The notes under the pieces: generated by a model | Seen by the model: only the letters and a program-made list of their open reading frames with translations | What the model was told of the DNA's origin: nothing | Database searches by the model: none | Shown: piece by piece, positions 1 to 8,595 of the stretch | Layout of the letters: every line of letters begins with the position of its first letter | Position numbering within the stretch: position 1 is the first letter of the stretch | Program-made: the position numbers and the translations under genes | Origin: Snodgrassella sp945267035 | Lineage (GTDB): Bacteria; Pseudomonadota; Gammaproteobacteria; Burkholderiales; Neisseriaceae | Direction of reading: 5' to 3' | Assembly (NCBI RefSeq): GCF_026535915.1 | Contig: NZ_JAFNPF010000001.1 | Coordinates: 248,001-312,000, forward strand | Length of the DNA: 64,000 nt

Positions 1-1818
1 GTGCTCGCCAGTAGCGATACGGCCACCGATGCAGATTTTGAAGCCATAGAAGCGGTGATCGGACATGAATATTTCCATAATTGGACAGGTAATCGTGTGA
101 CCTGTCGGGACTGGTTTCAGTTATCACTTAAGGAAGGTTTAACCGTCTTCCGCGATCAGGAATTTTCAGCCGATCGTGCCAGCAGAGCAGTACGGCGAAT
201 TCAAAATGTGCGGGTTTTGCGCAGCATGCAGTTTGCCGAAGACAGTGGTCCGATGGCACATCCAGTTCGCCCAGCTTCTTATGAAGAAATGAATAATTTT
301 TATACCTTAACGGTTTATGAAAAAGGGGCGGAAGTGGTGCGCATGTATCACACCCTTCTTGGAGAAGCAGGATTTCAGAAGGGCATGCAGTTATATTTCC
401 AACGTCATGATGGACAGGCTGTAACCTGTGATGATTTTCGTGCTGCCATGGCAGACGCCAATGGCGTTAATTTGGATCAGTTTGCGTTGTGGTACAGTCA
501 GGCTGGAACGCCACAGGTAAAAGCACGCGGCGTTTACGACCATCAAAAACAAACGCTGACTTTACATTTACAACAGTCTATTCCACCCACTCCAGACATG
601 ACTGAAAAACAGGCAATGGTGATTCCGATAAAAATGGGGCTGGTGGGTCGTGATGGTAGTGTAGTGTCATTTCAGTTAGACGGTGAAAATAATACGATTA
701 CTGAAACAGTTTTAATTTTTAATCAACCTGAGCAGACTTTTGTACTGCATCAGGTTAATCAGGATGTCGTGCCATCATTGTTGCGTGGCTTTAGTGCGCC
801 GGTCAGACTGGAATATCCTTATCATGATGAAGATTTGATTTTGCTGCTGGCGCATGATTCTGATCCATTTGCCCGCTGGGAAGCGGCGCAAACATTATAT
901 CGTCGTGCTGTTGCGGCCAACGTAGCGGCACTTCAGGCAGGTAAACCGGTTCCACATCATGTAGAACTGGCTAAAGCCATTGCCGCAGCGATGAATGCAG
1001 ATCTGGATCCAGCCTTTAAAGCCATACTTTTGCAGATTCCGGCTGAGTCTGAATTGTGGGAAGATGCGCAGGAAATTGATCCAGGCTTATATGTTCAAGC
1101 ACGCCAGGCATTATTACAAAATTTGGCCACCACCATAGAACATACATTAGCGCAGTGGCGTGATTGGGCGGAAACTCAGGAACGGCAAAGCAGCCATCCA
1201 TGTGCGCAAGAATATTATCCAGACTTAGCCGGTATACGAAGTTTGTACAATACCTTACTAAGTTGGGGTGTACAGGCCAATTCGGCACTGCTAACACAAA
1301 TACAGCAGGACTATGAACAACGTGCCACCAACATGACTCATGAGTTTGGGATGTTAACTGCGATTAATCATCTGCCTGAAACTGGTCGTGATCAGTTGTT
1401 GGATCGCTTTGCACAGCGCTATGCCAAAGATGATCTGGTCATGGATAAATATTTTAATCTGATCGGCTCAAGTCAGCGGGCAGATACTTTATCTCAGGTA
1501 AAGGCTGCTTTAGAACATCCTGCTTTTAGTCTGGAAAATCCGAATAAGGTTCGTTCCTTATTAGGCAGTTTCAGTCGAAACATTCGCCATTTTCATGCAG
1601 AAGATGGCAAAGGCTATCAATTTATTACTGATTACATCCTGCTAATAGATGCGTTTAATCCTCAGGTTGCTTCGCGTCTGGTACAGGCTTTCAATCTTTA
1701 TAGTAAACTTGATTCAAAACGACGCATTTTGATGCAACAACAATTACAACGTATTCAGCAGCATCAAGGCTTATCTAAAGACAGTCGTGAAATTGTGGAT
1801 AAAATCTTATCGATTTGA
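1..1818 (+). CDS. pepN: Aminopeptidase N, 3' part (5' end outside the window)
   Basis: This is the C-terminal 605 residues of a zinc-dependent M1-family aminopeptidase N, a cytoplasmic enzyme that removes N-terminal residues from peptides. The zinc site is visible at the start: HEYFH at residues 22-26 of the fragment and, 18 residues on, the third ligand Glu45 in KEG. The downstream sequence (MNNFYTLTVYEKGAEVVRM) follows the E. coli PepN pattern closely. Full-length PepN is about 870 residues, so roughly 270 residues, including the substrate-binding GAMEN region, lie upstream. The GTG at base 1 is therefore an internal codon and not a start. The gene ends at a TGA and is followed at once by a strong terminator. 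Confidence 0.96.
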   Translation: MLASSDTATDADFEAIEAVIGHEYFHNWTGNRVTCRDWFQLSLKEGLTVFRDQEFSADRASRAVRRIQNVRVLRSMQFAEDSGPMAHPVRPASYEEMNNFYTLTVYEKGAEVVRMYHTLLGEAGFQKGMQLYFQRHDGQAVTCDDFRAAMADANGVNLDQFALWYSQAGTPQVKARGVYDHQKQTLTLHLQQSIPPTPDMTEKQAMVIPIKMGLVGRDGSVVSFQLDGENNTITETVLIFNQPEQTFVLHQVNQDVVPSLLRGFSAPVRLEYPYHDEDLILLLAHDSDPFARWEAAQTLYRRAVAANVAALQAGKPVPHHVELAKAIAAAMNADLDPAFKAILLQIPAESELWEDAQEIDPGLYVQARQALLQNLATTIEHTLAQWRDWAETQERQSSHPCAQEYYPDLAGIRSLYNTLLSWGVQANSALLTQIQQDYEQRATNMTHEFGMLTAINHLPETGRDQLLDRFAQRYAKDDLVMDKYFNLIGSSQRADTLSQVKAALEHPAFSLENPNKVRSLLGSFSRNIRHFHAEDGKGYQFITDYILLIDAFNPQVASRLVQAFNLYSKLDSKRRILMQQQLQRIQQHQGLSKDSREIVDKILSI

Positions 1819-1853
1819 GTCAGACAAGATATTATCAATTTCTGGTAAAAAAT

Positions 1854-1882
1854 CCTGTTGCTATGCAACAGGTTTTTTTTTA
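1854..1882 (+). terminator. Rho-independent terminator of pepN
   Basis: An 8-bp perfect stem (CCTGTTGC/GCAACAGG, 1854-1861 and 1865-1872) with a 3-nt loop is followed by nine T residues. It lies 36 bp past the pepN stop. Confidence 0.9.
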
Positions 1883-2055
1883 TAGGTTCTATTTTCTAAA
1901 TAATTTTATTCAATAAGATTTGATTGGCATGTCAATATGCAAATCAATGGATAAAATTGGATTGAATATTCTTTTTAATGCGTTCGAAATAATTACGTAG
2001 ATATTAAGCAGTAACAAAATGTGTTCGCAATGTGTATAAATTTATTTAAAGTAGA

Positions 2056-3324
2056 TTAAGCTTCGATCAATTTTTTTCCCAGATACTCATTGCCCTTAGT
2101 TATACCGGGTAACACAAAATAAAACCCACCACCAAACGGTTTAATATAGCGTTCCAGTGGTTCGCCATTAAGTCGGTTCTGGGTATCGATAAAGCCTTTT
2201 TTCAAATCATTTTGATAAGCTACAAATATTAAACCCATATCCATTTGACCAGATGGCAATACACCGAGTGAATAACTGAAGCTGCGACGCCGTAATTTGG
2301 CCACGTGACGCTCAGGTATACGCGGTTCTGCCCGGCGCATATGCGAATCAAATAAAATACGATCACCATGAGGGTCTTTATCCATTTGCGGATCGTCCAT
2401 CTCATGTTTCATTCCCATTGGCGCGCCACTGTGCTTATAGCGTCCAAAATCGTTTTCCTGATCTTCAAGCGGTGTTCTATCCCAAAACTCAAGGTTGAAA
2501 CGGATAAGACGAATGGCTTGATAGCTACCACCTAGACACCATGCTGGTTCATTATTGTTTTGTGTAACCCATACTAATTCATCCATTTTAGCGGTATCGG
2601 TATTGGCTGCATTGCCGCTACCATCTTTAAATCCAAACAGGTTGACTGCAGTAGTATGATTATCAATGTCGCGCGCGGGCAAAAAACCATCGATTTTCCA
2701 TATGGGAATCATATATTTGTTTGTATGACTAATGATGTCACGCAAAGCATAAATGACGCTTTCGCGACTATTGGCACAAAACTGAATAGATAAATCACCA
2801 CCACACCATTGTTTTTGCAGCCGATCATTGGGAAAGCGGGGCATGGGAATGAGTTTTTTGGGTTTTTTTTCTGACAGCCCAAAGCGCTGATCAAATAGAC
2901 TGTGACCTACGGCGACAGTAATGGTTAATGAATCAGGTGAAAGACGCTGACCAAGCATGCCTGATTCAGCTGGGGGTAATTGATCATTTTTACCAGAAGG
3001 TATTTTCTGAGGCGTGGTTAGATAAGCAATCCTTTGCGAAAGAATTTGCAATAATTGTTGTAATTGTTTTGTTTGCGATACAGTTAAATTGAAGGCGACG
3101 AAAATCGCTTCTTTGGTGTCAGGTGTGATCACCCCTGCCTGATGTAGTCCATGATAATCGACTGCCTGATTATAATCATGACCACAACGTTCGTTGGCGT
3201 TGACTAATTTAGATGACGCGACGCTGGCCAGGCCGAGACCTCCAGCCATCAGTAGCTTCATGCCTTGGCGACGCTGTGGATTATCCAACACATCTTGCTG
3301 AACGGCAGTATATTTTTTTTGCAT
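2056..3324 (-). CDS. efeB: Deferrochelatase/peroxidase EfeB (DyP type, Tat-exported)
   Basis: This 422-residue protein is a dye-decolourising-type heme peroxidase of the EfeB family, a periplasmic partner of the EfeUO iron importer that has also been proposed to take iron from heme. The N-terminus has twin arginines (R18-R19, RRQGMKLL) before a short hydrophobic stretch, as in Tat signals. The family motif GFKDG is at residues 231-235, with the catalytic Asp at 234. His328 in DSHMRRAEPR is the expected proximal heme ligand. It is the last gene of a five-gene minus-strand operon and starts 8 bp after efeO. The region downstream to pepN has no obvious gene. The deferrochelation role is debated in the literature; peroxidase family membership is secure. 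Confidence 0.93.
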   Translation of the reverse strand: MQKKYTAVQQDVLDNPQRRQGMKLLMAGGLGLASVASSKLVNANERCGHDYNQAVDYHGLHQAGVITPDTKEAIFVAFNLTVSQTKQLQQLLQILSQRIAYLTTPQKIPSGKNDQLPPAESGMLGQRLSPDSLTITVAVGHSLFDQRFGLSEKKPKKLIPMPRFPNDRLQKQWCGGDLSIQFCANSRESVIYALRDIISHTNKYMIPIWKIDGFLPARDIDNHTTAVNLFGFKDGSGNAANTDTAKMDELVWVTQNNNEPAWCLGGSYQAIRLIRFNLEFWDRTPLEDQENDFGRYKHSGAPMGMKHEMDDPQMDKDPHGDRILFDSHMRRAEPRIPERHVAKLRRRSFSYSLGVLPSGQMDMGLIFVAYQNDLKKGFIDTQNRLNGEPLERYIKPFGGGFYFVLPGITKGNEYLGKKLIEA

Positions 3325-3332
3325 AGGATACC

Positions 3333-4223
3333 TTAGTGCTTATATTTATAATAAACCTGAACACCTAATTGTGATCTTAACTCAGCCAGCAGTTGCGCTA
3401 GTTCGCTAACAAGTGAATAGAGCTGGTCATGATCTGACTGACTGAGCAATTCAAATGATTGGTATTGTCCTTGAGATAACTGGTATTTTTTTAATATATT
3501 AAAAATTTGTTGATAATTTTGATTAATGCGACTGTATTGTGTCGCCGGTATGAATGGACGCAGGTAGCGGATAATTAACGCAGAACCCTGTATATTTGCC
3601 TCGATATCAGCTAAATCGCTATGACTATATTGATTTTCTAATCCCATCAATTTGGTTTTTAGAATCATCTCAGGAAAATCAGCTGCTGATTGGATAATTT
3701 TGGCGATCTCCAGTTCGTCGTTGGATACCCTTTTTTGTAAATCAGCCAGCTTATAATGCAGCGCAATCGCTTGGTTATGGGCATCAGTCAGGTTCTTGCG
3801 AGAAAACAGATCATATTCAAGGCGGTGAAATCCGACAAAAGCGTGGTCGTTTGCTCCGTCCAGATAATAATCTGCACGCGAGTTGATGGTTTCATCCGCA
3901 TTGGCAAATAATTGGATAATGGTACGTACTTGCTCGTAGTGTTGATGTGCCAAGATATAATTGTGCTGGGCTGTTTGCAGATCACCTGATTGAGCAGCTT
4001 CAGCAATATGCTGTACATATCGTTGAGTGGTGTTTAACTTTTGTACCACTTCGCTTTGATAGGCGCGAATAGCGGGAAGATATTTACTCGGTGTAGGTAT
4101 ATCGCCTTTAGCAGGAACCGCATTACTATCAGTGATGATCGGTGCCCGTAAACCATGTGCTGGAGACAGTAAAGGGAAAAATATAAGGCCTAAGGCTATG
4201 AACGTCAGCTTTCTAGGCAGCAT
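3333..4223 (-). CDS. efeO: Periplasmic iron-binding protein EfeO (imelysin/M75 domain)
   Basis: This 296-residue protein has an N-terminal signal peptide (hydrophobic residues about 6-22) and one imelysin/EfeO_C domain. The diagnostic metal-binding HxxE motif is present as GFHRLEYDLF (His133, Glu136). It should bind iron in the periplasm and hand it to the EfeU permease. E. coli EfeO carries a cupredoxin domain fused in front of the imelysin domain. Here that domain is absent and a free cupredoxin protein is encoded two genes upstream, which looks like the split form of the same machine. Its start overlaps the end of efeU by 11 bp, so translation is probably coupled. Confidence 0.92.
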   Translation of the reverse strand: MLPRKLTFIALGLIFFPLLSPAHGLRAPIITDSNAVPAKGDIPTPSKYLPAIRAYQSEVVQKLNTTQRYVQHIAEAAQSGDLQTAQHNYILAHQHYEQVRTIIQLFANADETINSRADYYLDGANDHAFVGFHRLEYDLFSRKNLTDAHNQAIALHYKLADLQKRVSNDELEIAKIIQSAADFPEMILKTKLMGLENQYSHSDLADIEANIQGSALIIRYLRPFIPATQYSRINQNYQQIFNILKKYQLSQGQYQSFELLSQSDHDQLYSLVSELAQLLAELRSQLGVQVYYKYKH

Positions 4224-5049
4224 GATTTTTTTTCCTTAAAAATAATATGCCCATAATGAACCAGAAAATACCAAAGGTGATCACACTGATCCACATTGGT
4301 TGAGAACGGTAGGCAAACAGTGAAGAGGCCAGACTACCAATCAGCCCGCTGTCGTCGATAAATGCCGAAATATTCCACGCCGGACTGATGAGCCAGTCAG
4401 GAATTGCTACATCATGCTCCATCAGCAGGTTAGTACCATCTTCTACAGCCTTCAAACACAATGAGATAGCCAGAAACAGCAACACAATACTGGTAACCGT
4501 AAAAAACTTCTGCCAGCGGATAAAACGGCTGGTGAGAATAAATACGTAAAAGGTCAGGGCTGAAACGATAATGCCGATTACAACCGCCATCAGAAAGCTG
4601 GCATAATTGGTCTGATTGAGCTGCATAATCTGACCAGACAGAAAAACGACAATTTCACTGCCTTCACGCGCGATGGCAATGGCGACAATAAACAAAGCCC
4701 CCCACCATGAATCATGTGCCACCTGCTGCGCTATGTTTTTTTCCAGTACAGCTTTCATGTTTCGGTTGGCTTTGTTCATCCAATAAACCATTTGCACGAT
4801 TAAGATACAAGCCAGAAAAGACATTCCCATTAGAAAATAAGTTTGATGATCATCGGTCAATTGTTTGAAAACCCCATTGATCACCAATGCAAGAATGACA
4901 GAAGTCAGTATGCCTAATCCTACTCCGCCGGCAAGATATTGCAGCCCTTTTTTACTGTTCTGATTGCGTTTGATCCACGCATATATAATGCCAATAACCA
5001 GAAGAGCCTCAAAGCATTCACGCCAAACGACAAAGATCACTTGTCCCAT
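4213..5049 (-). CDS. efeU: FTR1-family high-affinity iron permease EfeU/FtrC
   Basis: This 278-residue integral membrane protein has about seven hydrophobic segments and belongs to the FTR1/Fet3-type oxidase-dependent iron transporter family. Both characteristic REXXE motifs are present: R10-E11-C-F-E14 in the first helix and R128-E129-G-S-E132 in the fourth. The first reads RECFE in place of the usual REGLE, a mild departure that keeps the charged residues. It is the inner-membrane channel of the operon and sits between the periplasmic proteins encoded on both sides. The start is fixed by the first ATG after the cupredoxin gene, 23 bp away. Confidence 0.93.
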   Translation of the reverse strand: MGQVIFVVWRECFEALLVIGIIYAWIKRNQNSKKGLQYLAGGVGLGILTSVILALVINGVFKQLTDDHQTYFLMGMSFLACILIVQMVYWMNKANRNMKAVLEKNIAQQVAHDSWWGALFIVAIAIAREGSEIVVFLSGQIMQLNQTNYASFLMAVVIGIIVSALTFYVFILTSRFIRWQKFFTVTSIVLLFLAISLCLKAVEDGTNLLMEHDVAIPDWLISPAWNISAFIDDSGLIGSLASSLFAYRSQPMWISVITFGIFWFIMGILFLRKKNHAA

Positions 5050-5072
5050 AAATTTATCCAGTAACTAAAGGG

Positions 5073-5408
5073 TTATTTAACGATTAATTGACCTTTAGGC
5101 TTATTAAGATGAAAATCATCAAAAAATATGTACGTACCCGGTTTTTTAGGGGCAATGACGATCACTGATGAGGCCCCAGGAGCCAACACTTTTTCTTTGA
5201 TTAATTGGGTGCTTTCAAACTCGACTGGTCCTTTGCCAATATTGCTCACTTTGATGCGAATGATTTTATTAGCTGGGGCATTGAGAACCAGCGGGATCAT
5301 GTCTCCATCTTTCATTTTAAGTTCTAGCGTCACCTTATCATCGGCTAAAGTAGAAAATGACGTCAGTGTGCTAACTAACATCAAGAAAGCAAATATAATT
5401 TTTTTCAT
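5073..5408 (-). CDS. Periplasmic cupredoxin-domain protein, FtrB/EfeO-N-like
   Basis: This 111-residue protein has a clear signal peptide (about residues 1-22, cleavage near TLADD) followed by a single cupredoxin-like beta domain. The stretch with KEKVLAPG and the later FFDDFH closely resemble the N-terminal cupredoxin domain of EfeO and the stand-alone FtrB of Bordetella. No Cys is present and few His or Met residues are available. A classical type-1 copper site is therefore unlikely, and the protein may bind another metal or work as an adaptor for the P19-like protein. It lies between the P19-like gene and the permease, the same order as ftrA-ftrB-ftrC. Confidence 0.8.
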   Translation of the reverse strand: MKKIIFAFLMLVSTLTSFSTLADDKVTLELKMKDGDMIPLVLNAPANKIIRIKVSNIGKGPVEFESTQLIKEKVLAPGASSVIVIAPKKPGTYIFFDDFHLNKPKGQLIVK

Positions 5409-5503
5409 AGCAAGTTAAATTGTGTCTGTGAAATTCGTCGGCAATATCCTTAGGGATCATCCTAATGATTGATCTTGAAGATAATCCCTAATTCAAGTAG
5501 GGT

Positions 5504-6067
5504 TTAATAGCTACCTTTTCTACCCACTCCGGCATAATCGAAGTCCCAGCTTACTTCGAACGGTTCAAACCATGGAGCTACTCCCGTTTCCTTATCTATA
5601 TGTCGTGCCATCTGGTTTGCTGTTGGCGGAGAAATGCGGTAGGTAACACGATATTTGCCCAGACCTGCAAGTTTGATGTTGTCACCATAGTGTGGACCAT
5701 CATTAGCCACCATTGTCATAAATTTGCCGGAATGGTTATAGTTGGCATTACGGTTTGGCGCACCTTTATTTAGTTTGGTGATGGTGTATTCGATATTCAG
5801 GTTTGGTATCCAATCACCTTCGGCAAAGCCATTGGGATTTCCTTCTGTGGCATGAATGTCAGCCTCCATATGCACATCTGCTTTACTGGCGGGTAAATGC
5901 ATATTGCTATGATCCATCCCATCTGTATCCATAGTGATTGGGGGAAGATAGACCCCGGATATTTCCATCCCATTTTTAATAAAGGGTTTACCCATTGGAT
6001 ATTCTTGTGCAAGAGCAGACATAGACATAAATACAGCGCTGGCAATGATGATTTTCTGAAAAGACAT
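5504..6067 (-). CDS. P19/FtrA/Tp34-family periplasmic iron transport protein
   Basis: This 187-residue protein has a signal peptide (residues 1-20, cleavage after SALA) and a domain of the P19 (Campylobacter), FetP (E. coli) and FtrA (Bordetella) family, periplasmic copper- and iron-binding proteins that work with FTR1 permeases. Candidate metal ligands are His66/Met67/Glu68 and His72, Met117-Met119, His126 and His156, matching the Met/His-rich sites of the family. A His/Met-rich loop (DGMDHSNMHLP, about 50-59) precedes them. AGGAA lies 7 bp before the ATG. It is the first gene of the operon, with a strong Fur-box match 77-91 bp upstream. Confidence 0.87.
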   Translation of the reverse strand: MSFQKIIIASAVFMSMSALAQEYPMGKPFIKNGMEISGVYLPPITMDTDGMDHSNMHLPASKADVHMEADIHATEGNPNGFAEGDWIPNLNIEYTITKLNKGAPNRNANYNHSGKFMTMVANDGPHYGDNIKLAGLGKYRVTYRISPPTANQMARHIDKETGVAPWFEPFEVSWDFDYAGVGRKGSY

Positions 6068-6143
6068 GATTGATTCCTAGTTGATCAGCAAGGTTTAATC
6101 GAAGTAAAGGTCAACAATAATAGCGTTAATTCATGCTACTAAG

Positions 6144-6158
6144 TGATAAGTATTATCA
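6144..6158. promoter_or_regulatory. Fur box of the iron uptake operon
   Basis: TGATAAGTATTATCA matches the 7-1-7 Fur consensus (TGATAATnATTATCA) at 13 of 14 defined positions. It lies 77-91 bp upstream of the P19-like start codon and faces no other gene. Iron repression by Fur is the natural reading; the promoter hexamers around it are not clear. Confidence 0.75.
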
Positions 6159-7326
6159 ATATACTCTGATTATTGTTAAATGAAAACTCTAAAACTACAT
6201 TTGACTTAAAAAAATCTTATAAATTTCATACTATTGATAATTTTCTAGATAACTGACTGAATAATTATATTTTTTGCTGATATTTGTTGGATTATTGAGT
6301 AGTATAAAAATCCTATTTACCCATAGGTTATGTCGCTAAATCATTGGAAATGATATTTATTTTCTATATCCTTAGGCTAATTGGAGTGGGGATGTATTGG
6401 TCAGATTATGATGATCCAAAAAGAAACATTATTGGCATTGTTTCGTATGAATTAGTGATTGTAAAAGTTAGGTAGAAATAATTTATTAATTTTGTGTATA
6501 TTGAAATCTAGAATATCAACACTGAAAGTGAATGGGTAAATATCCTAAAGTTCAATTCGGCTATTCTTAGGTTACAAATAAACTTTTGTTTTTTACTGGT
6601 TAGTTTTATGGATGGGCAGTTTGATAGGTCAGAAACTGAATTGTGAAAAAAATATTTGGATAGAGGAGATAGAGACAGGCATAGCGATTTAAATTCGATA
6701 AAGGATAAAGTTAATTAATTATTAAAGCGAGAATGGTAGGACACTTTTACTGCTATGATTTTGGCAAAATTGAAATGTGTACGATTGCTAATTGAGATGT
6801 TCAATAGTTGATGGAAATTTGGTTAGTGATGTGTTTGATTTTTGTTCACATTTTGTTTTTGATAAATAATATTATGATGAAATATTTTAAAATAAATTTT
6901 GGAATAAACATTTGTTCTTTTTTCTTCGCATAGTAAAAAATGTTGATAGGAATGATTTTCTTATCCAGATTGATGACATCACATTGGCTGAAAGTGAATG
7001 GATATGCAAATGTTATAGATTTTGTTTCGAGTGTAGAGGCAGCTGTAAGTATCAGCCTATGTAATAATTATTACAAATGCTAGAAAAGAGATGTTTAATC
7101 TGGACGGATCGAAAGTTTAAGATATTAAAGTGTTTGTTCAGTGGTTTAATTAGTTGGGTCGGTAACGGTTAGTTGCTCAGATTGATGAGTACTTATTTTG
7201 GTATTATATTTATTCTTATTGGGTATTGGACAGAATTTTAATTGAATTACGAAATTAGATATTAATTGATTTGAATGATTGAGTCTAGAAACTTTTAATC
7301 ATAGTGGCATTTATAATTGCATCATG
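6159..7326. other. AT-rich intergenic stretch, no gene seen
   Basis: About 1.2 kb with no open frame of useful length on either strand and stops in all frames. A 14-mer (CTGAAAGTGAATGG) occurs twice, near 6522 and 6989. I see no RNA gene or mobile-element end. It is probably decayed sequence between the iron operon and the accessory region. Confidence 0.5.
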
Positions 7327-7364
7327 AAAACAGCCTATGGTTGGCAACCATAGGCTGTTTTTTT
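7327..7364. terminator. Bidirectional terminator hairpin
   Basis: A 16-bp perfect stem (7327-7342 with 7346-7361, loop GGC) has a T-run on the + side and TTTT on the minus side. It abuts the stop codon of the 7363-7722 gene, so it probably ends that transcript. Confidence 0.8.
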
Positions 7365-7722
7365 ATTCCCGATTAAGCATGGCCGACCAAATTTGATGTG
7401 CTATCGGGGTTAACCCACGCCATAACAATGGTTGCCAGTTGTGTTGTTTACAAAATGAAAATACGCGTAATTCGGCTTCCATTGGGTTAGAACAGGGTTG
7501 GAAAACCAGATTACCTCTGTCCTGCCAGTCAGAATCTGCGCTGATGAGATAAGGTGACAAAATATAGGCAATATATTCCGTCATCTCATTCTTTTGTTGC
7601 TTCCAATGATTATTTTGTGAGGTAACCTGTTGTAGATAGTATGGAGCAAATGGTTGGGCTGATTGTAAGTTAGCACGTAATGCAGCTTTGATTTCCTGTA
7701 TGCTGGGAGCAAGTTGATTCAT
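7363..7722 (-). CDS. Hypothetical protein, 119 aa
   Basis: I do not recognise this protein. It is a soluble-looking 119-residue chain with no signal peptide, membrane helix or familiar motif; the C-terminal half is rich in Trp, Phe and Pro. Two things support it as real: a perfect AGGAGG sits 6 bp before the ATG, and a strong terminator lies right at its stop codon. Its ATG overlaps the TGA of a short upstream frame (ATGA), which suggests translational coupling. It lies at the edge of the P4-immunity-like repeat array, so it may be cargo or a remnant of a mobile element, but the sequence alone does not show this. Confidence 0.6.
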   Translation of the reverse strand: MNQLAPSIQEIKAALRANLQSAQPFAPYYLQQVTSQNNHWKQQKNEMTEYIAYILSPYLISADSDWQDRGNLVFQPCSNPMEAELRVFSFCKQHNWQPLLWRGLTPIAHQIWSAMLNRE

Positions 7723-7877
7723 GAAGAACCTCCTGTCGCTCTATGAACATACAGCCAAGGATTGATGCTGTAGAGGCTGTTTGTTTTGATTATTCTGAGA
7801 TCACCAGCACAAGTTAATGAGCCTAAATAGCTCAACTGAAGTTTGTATTTAAATAATTTCCGTTTGTAGATACCCAT
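7719..7877 (-). CDS. Possible small basic ORF coupled to the next gene
   Basis: A 52-codon frame starts at the ATG at 7877 (AAAGG 10 bp upstream) and ends at a TGA overlapping the ATG of the 119-aa gene. The predicted peptide is basic and has no motif I know. Its last codons contain the AGGAGG that serves the next gene, so it could be a leader peptide. An upstream in-frame codon at 7931 would lengthen it to 70 codons but runs into the repeat array. Evidence is weak. Confidence 0.28.
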   Translation of the reverse strand: MGIYKRKLFKYKLQLSYLGSLTCAGDLRIIKTNSLYSINPWLYVHRATGGSS

Positions 7878-7890
7878 TTTATTACTGCCT

Positions 7891-8098
7891 TTCTCTCTTT
7901 GGTCAAAAGCCGCTGTTTTGCTGTCAAACATAATTGGCGGCAGACATGTGGCAGGGTTGACAGACCGACAAAGAGAACCGGTAGGCGAAACGCCTCCCTG
8001 CCACTGTCAACCATGGAAGAGGAAAACAATGGGGGGGTACAGACAAAATTCTTCTGTAATGAGATAGCGGGGTATCTCTCTCTTTGTCAGCCTGTCAA
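7891..8098 (+). ncRNA. P4-immunity-like array of complementary segments (putative regulatory RNA locus)
   Basis: Three related segments lie in order. A is TTCTCTCTTTGGTC (7891-7904). B is at 7957-7976, starting TTGACAG and ending GACAAAGAGA. C is at 8079-8098. B is the reverse complement of C at 18 of 20 positions and is partly complementary to A. B also forms a perfect 9-bp pairing with 8004-8012 (GGTTGACAG/CTGTCAACC), enclosing a small AGGCG/CGCCT hairpin at 7983-7995. An RNA segment able to pair with a flanking copy on either side is how phage P4 immunity works (CI RNA seqB with seqA and seqC, causing transcript termination). The assignment is inference from layout; no sequence match was tested. 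Confidence 0.4.
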
Positions 8099-8162
8099 AG
8101 CTGGCAGTGCTATTGAACACAGCGTGTTTATCTTGCCGTTAAAGCTTAATACTGTCAAATAA
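8013..8162 (+). CDS. Possible Icd-like small ORF (49 codons) with a G7 tract
   Basis: The frame from the ATG at 8013 runs 49 codons to 8162 and is open upstream to 7899, giving 87 codons if a TTG there were used. The longer form contains RNAS-PLSTM just at the ATG, which recalls the small proteins annotated as host cell division inhibitor Icd-like in P4-type elements. This is an impression from memory only. A run of seven G residues (8031-8037) lies early in the frame and could slip. No ribosome binding site is obvious. It overlaps the complementary segments, as the early P4 genes overlap the immunity region. Confidence 0.27.
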   Translation: MEEENNGGVQTKFFCNEIAGYLSLCQPVKAGSAIEHSVFILPLKLNTVK

Positions 8163-8595
8163 CCGGCAATAACGTATTTTCACGGTGGTTACAATAGTCT
8201 TGGTCTCAGTTCAGCTAAGGCATTTGCGCTACCGTCATGCAAATACATTATAGTCAAATATGGTTTTATCATTCTAAATAATGTCTAAATGCAAATTTTT
8301 ATTAATTGTTTTTGAGATGTTTATTTAGATCTTGTTTAGATAATATCTTTAGCTGATACAGCTGAAATACAGAGTATATAAGTACATCAGGTAGTTTATT
8401 TTAGTATTGATACCATTTCGTGAAAATTGAAAAGAGAATTCATATTGCAAATCTTTAAAACATGTAATCTCATGCAAAATTGTATATTACTATTATTGCT
8501 GCATATTTACTTTAAGAATTATGTGTTTAGGATTTTATTGAACAGATTACTTAGCGATGAGATGGGTGTTTATGATGACTTATTGAGCAGATAAT
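8163..8595. other. Intergenic stretch, nothing recognised
   Basis: AT-rich sequence after the repeat array. The word CTGTCAA, frequent in the array, no longer appears after 8157. No open frame, hairpin or RNA gene is evident. Confidence 0.45.
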
